Assembly: GCA_037962975.1 (NCBI GenBank)
Contig: CM075673.1
Span: forward strand, 157,748,667 to 157,812,666
Length of the DNA stretch: 64,000 bases
Source: Clitoria ternatea
Lineage: Eukaryota > Streptophyta > Magnoliopsida > Fabales > Fabaceae
Direction of reading: 5' to 3'
Shown here: positions 44,813-54,139 of the stretch, piece by piece
Layout of the letters: each line of letters opens with the position of its first letter
Position numbering within the stretch: position 1 is the first letter of the stretch
The notes under the pieces: model-generated
What the model was told of the DNA's origin: nothing
Seen by the model: the letters and a program-made list of their open reading frames with translations, nothing else
The model's database searches: none
Position numbers and translations under genes: made by a program

Positions 44813-47800
44813 ATGGATTCCTTTGGCAATACTTGTGAAACAAATACGGGTGTTAGAGGTGGTAGAGGTTATGTCCAGTATCCTTCTAGTTTTGTTGATG
44901 ATATCCTTGGTTATGTTAGACAGCTTTCAGAAAGATTAAGTCATGCTGAGTCTAACATCACTTGGTTGAAAAATGAAAATGAAAATATGAAGATGACAAT
45001 GTCAATGCTCCCTTACATGATAGGGAAGGGATCAGTCCATAGTATGTTAATACAAAACACAGATGTCATGAAACCCGATGAGAACGAAGTGATGGTGATG
45101 GATAAAGGAAAGGCTAAAATTGTTGAAGAAGAGTTGGATGTAGATACATATTTGGTAGACCCAATATCAAATGATATGATGGTGATGGATGCTGAGGACC
45201 CTTTAAAGATGGTGGTTCAGAAAGGGAGAGGGCTTGGTATCAACGTAAATGTCACCCCCACAAACTCCTCTTCTGGTGGATGTCCGTCTAACATGACACC
45301 CTCGAAGGTTATAGTTATATTAGTAGCATGTATTACAATCTTTATATAGTGTTTTTTGTTGCTTTAAATCAATAAGTGTGAGTTATTTTTTTCTAGGACA
45401 CTAATGTAAAAGAAGGGTCATGCAAAAGGAGTATTTTGTGTTTTGAAGCAGGACCAAGTCCTAAATCCCCAAAGATAAGTCTTTCCTCTAGTGAAATATG
45501 TGAAAAACTGGTTCCCCCTGTGGTTCTAAACTATGGGTTGACAAAAATTTCAACAACAACACCCCCTACCTTCAAGAGTCGACCGTTAGCACCAAGAGTG
45601 AAAGGTAGTGCAACAAAAAGAGCAGTTGGTTATATACTCCCCAAGTTACTACTTTATAAGATATTATGACTAAATTTTTACAAAATGAATAAATAAAATT
45701 AGGCAAAAGCCAAAAATAATGACATTAAGTTTGTATTAATTTCCAACCAATGTAGCATTTGAAGAGTAACTTTAAAATAATTACTGACTATGGGTTGAGC
45801 AAGGAAGAGTTGAAGTGTGCCTACTATATTTTTGGGTTTGCACTGGATGCGAGGTAAAAATCTAATATATTTGTTATTTTTATCATTGTTGTTATTAACT
45901 TAACATTTCTCCATACAGTGATGTTATTTACTCGAAAAAGAATGTAATCCTGAATAGAGGAGACTTTCTATCTCTCACTCTTAACAGCACCCCTTCACAG
46001 AAAGTTGGAAACTTATTTCAACAAGTATTTTATTTAAAATAAGAACTATAATGAGATTTTTAATAGTATAAAGTTGTATAGATTTTTAAGTTGATGGCAG
46101 CGCGAATCAAACACTCCAACTGTGAGCAAGATAACATAACCACTTGGTGTCTTCCCCCATCATTTGCCGTAAGTAATGTTAATGTTTCAGTTGAATGTTT
46201 AGTATGTGTCATTATCCCAAGGATTAATAGTGATTGACTAATTATTTCTTAATTTATTATCATGTTAGCACAATGTGTTGTCAGGACGTTCAATGGAGAG
46301 TTGATTACCGATTTCGTGTTGGATTGGATGATACCCTCAGCTTACCTTAAATATGTATGTGAAGTTTGTTTGATAAAATAAACTGGTTTGATTTGAACTT
46401 TAAATCATATAAAGTGCATAAATAATTTTGTGTTACAGATATATATCCCAATTAGAGATGATGGTCACATGTATTTAATGGTGATATGTGTGCATGAGCA
46501 TGTGATTTATAAACTTGATACATACCCTGCTGAGGAAAAGCACTTTGAAAGAATGAGGACCATTGGAAAAATAGTAAGTGAATATTTAAAATTGGTTTTT
46601 GGTTAAAGTATTTGTTAATATATGTCAATATACGAAATTGTAGGCTTCTGTTGTCAGCCAAATTTTGAAGACTGAATACTTTGAGATGACATGTAACGTC
46701 CTAGGTTATTTTTGCATTTATTTTTATTCAAACGATTACATCTCACGATAAATTTTTCCTTTTCTTGAAAATTAATCGATATTTAGTGAAAAAGCATTTA
46801 TTTTTACTGACTTATTCAAGTGACAGCAGTCACAGTTAGATTAATTAAATGAGGTCTAGAAAAGAAAAGCAAGTTAATTTAAACACAACGGATGGGAGAA
46901 AGGGAATCAGGGCTTCTCGCTTGAGCGAGGCCCCTACTCGTCTAAGCGAGATTCCGGACTCTCACTTAAACGAGGTTTCTATTCGCTTGAGCGAATACCT
47001 TTCACACACCGGATTAGACAAGACATGCAGACGGACTCCCGCAAGTCTCACCCTAAAAATGATTCTGTTAATCAAAGGTTTGTCATAGCTACCACAACAA
47101 CATATGTAAATGACAGTAATGTATTTTAAAATGTAGATTTGCATTCGTCCGGTCTTGATTAAACACAACTAATTAGTAATACTTGGAAGTTCTCATACAC
47201 ATATATAACCGTATAGAGAGTCACTCAAAGTCACTCGGACCCTGGCACCGTTCTCCCCCTTGGCGTGACTCCATGGCTCCTTCCCCCTCCCTGTCTCTGG
47301 TTACTAAAAAAAAAAAAAGGCAAGGGTGAGTGTTTGGCATTGTAATTAATATAGAATGGAACTTAACAAATATACATGCATATTTATACATACACATCAA
47401 GCATCACTTGTAAGTAAGCATACCGAAACATAGTGTATTACATACAGTAACTATATTAAACCAACTACACAATTCTATCGTATTCATCACGATCACAACT
47501 GACTCTCATACAATCTGACTCCTAGTATCCGGATACTAAAGGATTGGCCTTCAGCTGGGGGTCCTACTTGACACCCCGTGAACCCTGCTTGGTTCACCGA
47601 GTCTTGCTTGACTCTCCACCTCGACCACTGGGTCCTACTTGACCACTGGGTAGCTCAACTGGGCACGAAAACCACGGGAGCCGGAAATGAGGGGCTATCA
47701 TATACCGTCGGCCATCCCACACCACATAGTCATTCAACAGTTTACCTTTCACATAATAATACCAATTCCTCATCACTCGGGTAGCCTGCTTGCTAACCCG

Positions 47801-49404
47801 TCGTCACATAACACTGATCACTTCAACATTAGATATCACAAGATCATAACATGATAAACTCAACCACACCCGATCTTCCACTAATTAATGAACCCAGTCA
47901 CACATGCATAAGCATAAACACACAACTACGTTTAGCAACATTTTCCTTAACCTGTTTACATTACCTCAATGACCTGAATAAGAAGCGAGTCCTATTCTAA
48001 TTAATTATAACCCGAACACCCCCCTTTACTTTGGTTCCACACTTCGATGATCTGATCTCTGTGTCGATTCCTTCCTCTGAGCACTGGTTTCATAGTCTCA
48101 ACTCCGTCACTCAGTCTTCCGTTGCTTAGCCTACTACCTACGGATCATAAAGTACAGCTCGTCACTTCAACGCCCTTAGTTCATGGACTGCATTTGGGCT
48201 CACACTCACCAAAGGAGTGGAGAACAGCCATGAATATAGCCATGCATGGCTCTAAACCGCTAAAGAATAAAAGGAATAAGGGAATCACAATTGGAACGGA
48301 TCAGTAGACTCACCTTGAAGCCTCGATCACAGGAATGGGAATAAATTGAAGTTTGGACACAAATGGAGTCCCTCTCCAGCGCATGCAACTCAGCGTTAAG
48401 AGAGGAGAAAAACGAAAGTGAAGGAACAGACCAACAACAAAGGTAACTTGTAAATAATGAAGAGGGAAGGAAGAGAATTTCCTTATATATATAACTCATG
48501 GGCAAGATCGTCTTTTCCTTTATTTTATTTGTATTCTTACTAAATTTAATCAATTTCACTATATTAAACTATTGCATAGTTATCAAATCAATTACACGTA
48601 TTTATTCCCTCAACGTTTAATTATTCACAATTCTCTAATACTTCGCAAGAGTATAGGCCCAATATAAATATCGGCCCCCGGTGTCCTAACTTAGTGTTCA
48701 TACCTCGGAAATCCGAGCTACAACCTGAGAGGTCGGATATCTCATCCGTGCTCACCTCTTGGTTACCTACATCCGTTGTTTTAGTCGTTATGAGGTTAAT
48801 CCAGGCTATGACCCCGTGTGAGGCGCTCTCCTCACAACGGTTGGACCAGACCACCTAACTCTGTCCGCTCTTCTCCAACACTCTCGATCTTTAACTCCGC
48901 CTGCTCGCGCTTCTGAGACCGATCTCGACACCGGCTTTTTTATCTCTGGCTAAGACAGAACAAATATTAAATAAAACTTCTAAAACATTTACTAATCATT
49001 TCCCATTTCTTATAATTCTCATTAAAACATCAAGGATGTTACATGACACATATACTAACTGGGACTGATTTTGAGAATTGGGATATAAAAGAGGCACACG
49101 GTATCCCTAACATGGGATCGAGTAACAACTCACCCATATGGGTATTGGATTGGCTAAGTATGAGGAATGGGTTTCAAAAGAACTTGATTGGTGTGGTAAG
49201 TCCACACCATTAAAGTTATGACTTATTTTAAAATGCTTCTAATTTAATTAAAATTAATGTTTTTTTCATGTAATTCAGTTGAATGAGCCTGCTGTGAGAT
49301 TAAGGATTGCTATTGAAGGATTACTTGACAAAAGTAATGAACTGAAAGAGTACGTTGAAGCAGCCCTAGAGATGCTTTGGAGTAACTGCAACAAGTCAAA
49401 GTGA
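44813..49404 (+). pseudogene. Ulp1/C48-like protease gene (transposon-type), split by a solo LTR
   Basis: Exon 1 is 44813-45307 (165 codons, coiled coil at RQLSERLSHAESNITWLKNE). Exon 2 starts at 45397. Middle exons read SKEELKCAYYIFGFALDA and SDVIYSKKNVILNRGDF. The catalytic exons are 46439-46573 (IYIPIRDDGHMYLMVICVHE, YKLDTYP), 46644-46691 plus 49049-49195, and 49279-49404 ending LEMLWSNCNKSK. His (GHM) and Asp (LDTYP) of the C48 triad are present. Where Cys is expected the sequence reads NNSPIWVLDWL, so the nucleophile seems to be Ser. A 2,352-bp solo LTR lies inside an exon; without it and one TSD copy the exon is exactly 65 codons in frame. Ulp1-type enzymes remove SUMO; plant transposons often carry such genes. 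Confidence 0.7.
46692..49043 (-). mobile_element. Solo LTR (gypsy-type, TGTAAC...GTTACA) with TSD TGACA
   Basis: The block begins TGTAACGTCC and ends AAGGATGTTACA. It is flanked by perfect 5-bp TGACA copies at 46687-46691 and 49044-49048, and no internal element genes are present. The minus-strand start TGTAACATCCTTG resembles that of the 58672-62593 LTR (TGTAACATCCCTG), suggesting minus orientation and a related family. It contains two pairs of CGCTTGAGCG-like palindromes spaced 21 bp (46919/46940 and 46964/46985). It arose by recombination between two LTRs of a full element. Confidence 0.85.
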
Positions 49405-49690
49405 TGGAGTATCAGCTTAGGGACAAACAAGTGTTGTATTTTCTGTTGCCAGCCAAGTAAACTTATTGTGTTTTTAAGTTAGTAGTTATATTTTCTGACG
49501 TTGGTTATGCAATGATGATTCTGAATTAGGTATGTTGGTTAAACTATTTTGTAGGACAATGTATTTTGAATCATGTATTAATGTGTTATTTGAATATGCT
49601 TATATAATTTGATTCACGTCGCTATTCTTAACTTAGTGTTAAATGTAAACATAAGTCTGTAAAACCTCAGCTTGGGCGTAAACATAATTT
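49405..49690 (+). other. Ulp1-like gene 3' flank
   Basis: AT-rich 3' flank. The phrase TTTGATTCACGTCGCTA occurs at both 49610 and 49689, so the junction with the following retroelement fragment may contain a short duplication. Confidence 0.4.
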
Positions 49691-49712
49691 GATTCACGTC
49701 GCTACACTCCAT

Positions 49713-50212
49713 GCTTCAGCGCCACAGTCCACGCTTCAGCGTTACAATCCACACTTTGGCTCAGCGCTTAAGCTCCATTGTCCACGCTTGAGCGTCAACC
49801 ATGAGTAACCCGCGCTTAAGCTCTATGCATGACGCTTGAGCGAGCTGAGGTGATAAGGCAATCACGCTTAAGCTCCACTGACTACGCTTGAGTGAATCCG
49901 AATGAGTTACCCAGTAAGGCTCAGCGCTTAAGCTCCACTGTCCACGCTTGAGCATCAACATGAGTAACCTGCGCTTAAGCTCTATGCATAACGCTTGAGC
50001 GAGCTGAGGTGATAAGGCAATCGCGCTTAAGCTCCACTGACTACGCTTGAGCGAATTCGAATGAGTTACCCAGTAAGGCTCAGCGCTTAAGCTCCATTGT
50101 CCACGCTTAAGCGTCAACATGAGTAACCCACGCTTAAGCTCTATGCATGACGCTTGAGCGAGCTGAGGTACCAGTCGTGATCGCGCCTAAGCGCAGCTAT
50201 TGACGCTTAAGC
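49713..50212 (+). repeat. Paired CGCTTRAGCG palindrome array with ~160-bp higher-order repeat
   Basis: Eight-base cores GCTTRAGC (or close variants) start at 49713/49733, 49766/49786, 49814/49834, 49866/49886, 49926/49946, 49973/49993, 50025/50045, 50085/50105, 50132/50152 and 50185/50204. Each pair is 19-20 bp apart. The array is organised as about 2.7 copies of a 159-160 bp unit with three pairs per unit. More single copies continue to about 50320. A TATTTAAA word lies at 50269. The array is upstream of the env-like ORF at 50724. Confidence 0.9.
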
Positions 50213-50723
50213 GAAATATGAAATACAAGTAAGCGTGCATTGTAAAGCTTAAGCGAGCAAACGTGTTGTATTTAAAGGACCCACTACATTCTCAAAGTCA
50301 TCCGATCCCGCTTAAGCGCTACACTCTTCCAGGCTCAAGTGTGATCACCAGTCTTCATAGAACGGTTTTGTAACTGCCATTTACTGTGAAAATTACCCAG
50401 TTATGAATCCGTAACTCCCACTATCCATTCGTTAAAAATTGAAACTGTATCTCTTCTCTCATCTACCCTTCTATTTGTTCAAGATTCCAAGTGCATCTCT
50501 TCTATTTCCTGCATCTTTAACTCTTTCATTCTGCAAATAAGGTAAGTCTACTTCTTTTAAATCATCACTACTTTGATTCCTTGGTTTCCATGAGTGATTA
50601 AGAGAATTTTTTAAGAACTTTTATGTTGATTCTTGGTGCTGCATACCCACTGTCTGATGAAATGTCTATAATATGATTAGGGTGTGTATTTTGTTTTAAG
50701 TAAAAATTCTTGTTTCATCTCAG

Positions 50724-50969
50724 ATGGTGAGAACAAAACAGGTTGCAGGTGGTTCCCCTCTAGGTGAAGGCTCCAGCAGAAGAAAGAAAGGAAAAAGATC
50801 CCGCACTCAAGATGCAGATGCATGTCCAAAGTTCAGGGACACGACCAGGGCCAGGCCCTACGACAGTATCCAAAATTGGACATTTATCTTGGAGAGAAAG
50901 GTAGACTTGGCTCTTGGAGACTGTGATCCTTTTCTACAGGTGATAAGGAGAAGGAATTGGTTAAAAATG
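50724..50969 (+). pseudogene. env-like / plant transposon protein ORF, cut by copia insertion
   Basis: The ATG at 50724 follows a splice-acceptor-like TTTCATCTCAG. A donor-like AAGGTAAGT near 50540 suggests an intron in the leader. The 82 codons read MVRTKQVAGG, a Lys/Arg-rich stretch, then ARPYDSIQNWTFILERKVDL and FLQVIRRRNW. This resembles the 'putative plant transposon protein' (env-like or additional ORF) found downstream of pol in some plant gypsy elements. It stops where the copia LTR begins at 50970. The continuation was not found beyond the copia element. Confidence 0.6.
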
Positions 50970-51077
50970 TGTTTGAATGTGATAACAGGTACAAGGATTT
51001 TGATAATGACAAAACACTCTTGAAGAAATTCTTGCAAAAACAAAGACATGGAATCAGACCCAGAAACAGCACGAAGC

Positions 51078-51545
51078 TAATCGATTAGGAAGCCCAGTCT
51101 AATCGATTAGGGTGATTCTGTTTTTGGAGCAACTGCAACAGGACATAAGCTAATCGATTACAACAATTGATATAATCGATTAAAGAGATACTGGAATTAC
51201 AGTAATCGATTACACACATGACATAATCGATTACCAAAATAAAAAATGGCATTAAAAGTATCAGGTATAAAGGCTAATCGATTAAGGAAATTCGTCCAAT
51301 CGATTAGAAGGCTACTGGAAGTAAGCTAATCGATTACCAGGACTATATAATCGATTACGTAGCTGTGAAGCCAAATTAAATGCATCAGGTATCATCCCTA
51401 ATCGATTACAGTCCAAGACATAATCGATTAGAAGCCCTCTGACTTAAAGCTAATCGATTACACATAAAGGGATAATCGATTACAGCATGATCTGGAATGA
51501 AAAATTCAAGATGTAATCGATTACAGATTGAGGCGTAATCGATTA
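51078..51545 (+). repeat. TAATCGATTA palindrome array, 8 pairs, helically phased
   Basis: Sixteen copies of the palindrome TAATCGATTA (one is CAATCGATTA) form eight pairs. Starts: 51078/51100, 51151/51173, 51203/51224, 51275/51297, 51327/51348, 51399/51421, 51451/51473, 51514/51536. Within pairs the step is 21-22 bp. Between pairs the steps alternate near 72 and 52 bp, giving a 124-bp higher-order unit. It lies in the copia LTR upstream of its TATA-like box. Confidence 0.95.
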
Positions 51546-51664
51546 CGAAAGTGGAAAAACACATATTAGTGGGAAACCAGCACATGTCTCCACCATTTCT
51601 TCAGACCCCCACTATGTGCAACGGCTAGGAAGAAGAAAGGCACTCCTCAAGCTCTCAAATGGCT

Positions 51665-51673
51665 CTATAAATT
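51665..51673 (+). promoter_or_regulatory. TATA-like box of the copia LTR
   Basis: CTATAAATT lies 120 bp downstream of the palindrome array, inside the LTR and before the leader. Its position fits an LTR promoter; there is no direct evidence of use. Confidence 0.45.
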
Positions 51674-52425
51674 CAAGAGGAACTCAAGCACAAAACACAC
51701 AACTAGAAGCTATCATTCTTCACTTATTCTTATGCTTAGTAAGCCATCTTGCTTGTATATTCTGAGTTTAAATTTGTACATCCTCTCATCTTGAGAGTTA
51801 GAATTTGTGAGATCTTTCACTTGTACATCTACTCTATTAAGAGAGTCATTTCCTTGTAAACACTTCTTCAAACACAAAGGTTTTCACTTTAGGATTGAGT
51901 GGTCACAAAGGTTGGGGTTTAACCTTTGGGTATTGAGAGTTTGAGAGATTGGGTGGGTTACCCTTTGCTAGTGAGGATTGAGTTCTTGAGTGTGGGACAC
52001 TAGGAAGCTGCAATTGCTCATAGCTTGTATCTCTAAACTTCAATAGTGGAAATCCTCTAAGTGGGTTGCTTAGAGGCGAGACATACACCGGTGTTGGTGG
52101 AACTCGTTATATTGGTTTGCAAGCTCCTCTCTCTTACTCTTTTACTTTCATATACTGTAATTGGTTGATTTGTGTTGATTGATTGTGAATTGCATACTTG
52201 AGCTTGTCTAATTTGATATATTTCAAATACTTCCCACCAAGTGTTTGTTAAATTGCTTCAGCTATATTTATCCTTGTGGTGCATTGCATACTATCTTTAA
52301 CTTGATTTCACTTGCATATTCTTGTAAACTTGGATATAAAAATCAAGTTCAAAGGCATTCCAATCAAAGTTTTTAAAACTCAATTCACCCCCCCTCTTGA
52401 GTATTGAGGCCACTTGAACAACAAG

Positions 52426-52437
52426 TGGTATCAGAGC
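52426..52437 (+). other. Primer binding site (tRNA-iMet)
   Basis: TGGTATCAGAGC, five bases after the LTR end, is complementary to the 3' end of plant initiator tRNA-Met, the standard copia primer site. Confidence 0.9.
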
Positions 52438-52479
52438 TTGACTCTTGGTAAATTAAGCTTAACAGCTTCAAGAGACTAG

Positions 52480-54138
52480 ATGGCCTCAAGTTCTCACAAC
52501 CTTTTTCCCGAGGGTGGTGCTATAAATAGACCTCCCGCTTTCAATGGGGAAGGGTATGCGTTTTGGAAAGAAAGAATAAAAATCTTCATTCAATCTATTG
52601 ATTTGAGAGTTTGGAATGCCATTGAAAATGGTCCTTATATACCAATGCATACTATTGATAGTAAAAATGTTGAAAAACCTATGGATGAATGGACTAGTGA
52701 TGAAGAAAAGAAAGTGCAATATGGCTATAAGGCAAAGAATCTCATCACTATGGCATTAGGTCCAGATGAATTTTTTAGAATAATGACTTATCAATCCGCT
52801 AAGGAAATGTGTGATACTCTACAAGTAACTCACGAAGGTACTAGCGATGTGAAGGACTCCAAGATTAGTACCTTGACAAGTCAATATGAAAGTTTTAGAA
52901 TAAACTCGGGGGAAACCATAGTAGAAATGCAGAAGAGATTTACTCTCATTATTAATCATCTCATTACTCTTGGCAAAGTTTACACTAACAAAGAACTTGT
53001 GCATAAAGTTTTAAAAAGTCTTAGCAGGGAATGGCAACCACTTGTCACAGCCATAAAACAATCTCCAAGCATCAATGAGATGTCTCTTGCAACACTCATT
53101 GGGAAATTACAAGAGCAAGAGCAAGAACTAAAAGTCTTGAAGATAGCGGAGGAAGAAGAAAAATCCTCCAAGAAGAAAGGCTTAGCCCTCAAGGCCACCT
53201 CTATACATGAAGACGAATCGTGTAGTGATCTTGATGAAGAAGAAGAATTTGGATTGTTTGTAAAAAGATTCGGAAAGTTCATGAGAAACAAACGATTCCA
53301 AAGGAACTTCAAAACACAAGGTAAGAAATCTACACCTAATGAATCATCTTCCTCACCTAGTTATTTTGAATGTGGGAAAGAAGGACACTTCAAGGCCGAT
53401 TGCCTAAATCTTAAAAAGAAGGGCAAAGAGAAAAAGGGAAGAAGAAGAGCTTATATCGCGTGGGATGAAAACGAGATAAGTAGCTTGGATGACTCGGAAA
53501 ATGAAGAGACAAACCTTTGCCTCATGACAAATCACCAAGAAGAAGATGATGAGGTAAATCTTCACGACCTTGATAAGGGAGAATTACTTAATGCTTTTAA
53601 TGAATTGTATAAAAAATTTGTGAAAGTCTCTAATAGACTTAAGGTGTCTAGAAAAACTAGTGACACTCTAGAGATACACCTTATGGAAGTGTGTAGAGAG
53701 AATGATTGCTTAAAAGAAGAATTGGAAAATGCTCAAACATGTTCTAAGAGTAAACCTTGTGATTTTGCTAAGAAATGCATTGATCTAGAAAATAAAGTCC
53801 TAGATCTAAACAAAACTTTAGAAAGGTTTACAAATGGTAGAGATAATTTGAATGTACTTCTTGGAAACCAAAGATGCATGTTTGACAAAACCGGTTTAGG
53901 GTACAATTCCGCTAAAAAGGAAAAGCATTACAAAAACTTCTTTGTACCTCCTATGAAATCATCTTCGCCCTTTATGAAATGTAATCATTGCGGTTTTAAA
54001 GGTCATAACTCTTCGAATTGCAATGTTAGAAAATTAGGGCCAAAGGTTATAAGAAAGGTGTGGGTTCCCAAAGGGACATTACCACAAGCTAACCTTAAAG
54101 GACCCAACATAAAATGGGTACCTAGTTCTCTAAACTGA
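52480..54138 (+). CDS. gag: copia gag polyprotein (552 aa, intact ORF)
   Basis: The ATG at 52480 opens 552 codons. The N-terminal region PPAFNGEGYAFWKERIKIFI and SLSREWQPLVTAIK are copia gag (UBN2-type) signatures. A first zinc knuckle near 53370-53402 reads YFECGKEGHFKADC, lacking its first Cys (Tyr in place). A coiled-coil-like stretch follows (LNAFNELYKKFVKVSNRLK). The second knuckle CNHCGFKGHNSSNC (about 53980-54021) is complete. The frame ends with TGA at 54136, and protease starts about 40 bases later in another frame. The long gag with two knuckles fits Maximus/SIRE elements. Confidence 0.9.
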   Translation: MASSSHNLFPEGGAINRPPAFNGEGYAFWKERIKIFIQSIDLRVWNAIENGPYIPMHTIDSKNVEKPMDEWTSDEEKKVQYGYKAKNLITMALGPDEFFRIMTYQSAKEMCDTLQVTHEGTSDVKDSKISTLTSQYESFRINSGETIVEMQKRFTLIINHLITLGKVYTNKELVHKVLKSLSREWQPLVTAIKQSPSINEMSLATLIGKLQEQEQELKVLKIAEEEEKSSKKKGLALKATSIHEDESCSDLDEEEEFGLFVKRFGKFMRNKRFQRNFKTQGKKSTPNESSSSPSYFECGKEGHFKADCLNLKKKGKEKKGRRRAYIAWDENEISSLDDSENEETNLCLMTNHQEEDDEVNLHDLDKGELLNAFNELYKKFVKVSNRLKVSRKTSDTLEIHLMEVCRENDCLKEELENAQTCSKSKPCDFAKKCIDLENKVLDLNKTLERFTNGRDNLNVLLGNQRCMFDKTGLGYNSAKKEKHYKNFFVPPMKSSSPFMKCNHCGFKGHNSSNCNVRKLGPKVIRKVWVPKGTLPQANLKGPNIKWVPSSLN

Positions 54139-54139
54139 T

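Larger units (their letters stand above)
50970..52420 (+). repeat. 5' LTR of the copia element
   Basis: It starts TGTTTGAATG and ends CCACTTGAACA (TGTT...AACA inverted ends), directly before the PBS. About 1,451 bp. It contains the TAATCGATTA array (51078-51545) and then a TATA-like CTATAAATT at 51665-51673, 120 bp after the array. With no partner LTR in the window, the left border may be off by 2-3 bases. Confidence 0.7.

Noticed and set aside
49761..50120. 119-residue minus-strand ORF with internal repeats
   Set aside because: It arises because the ~160-bp tandem unit happens to lack stops in that frame; residues follow the palindrome array, not a protein family.
51078..51545. CRISPR-like array (short repeats with spacers)
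   Set aside because: The repeats are 10-bp palindromes in pairs inside an LTR of a plant retroelement; there are no cas genes and the context is eukaryotic.
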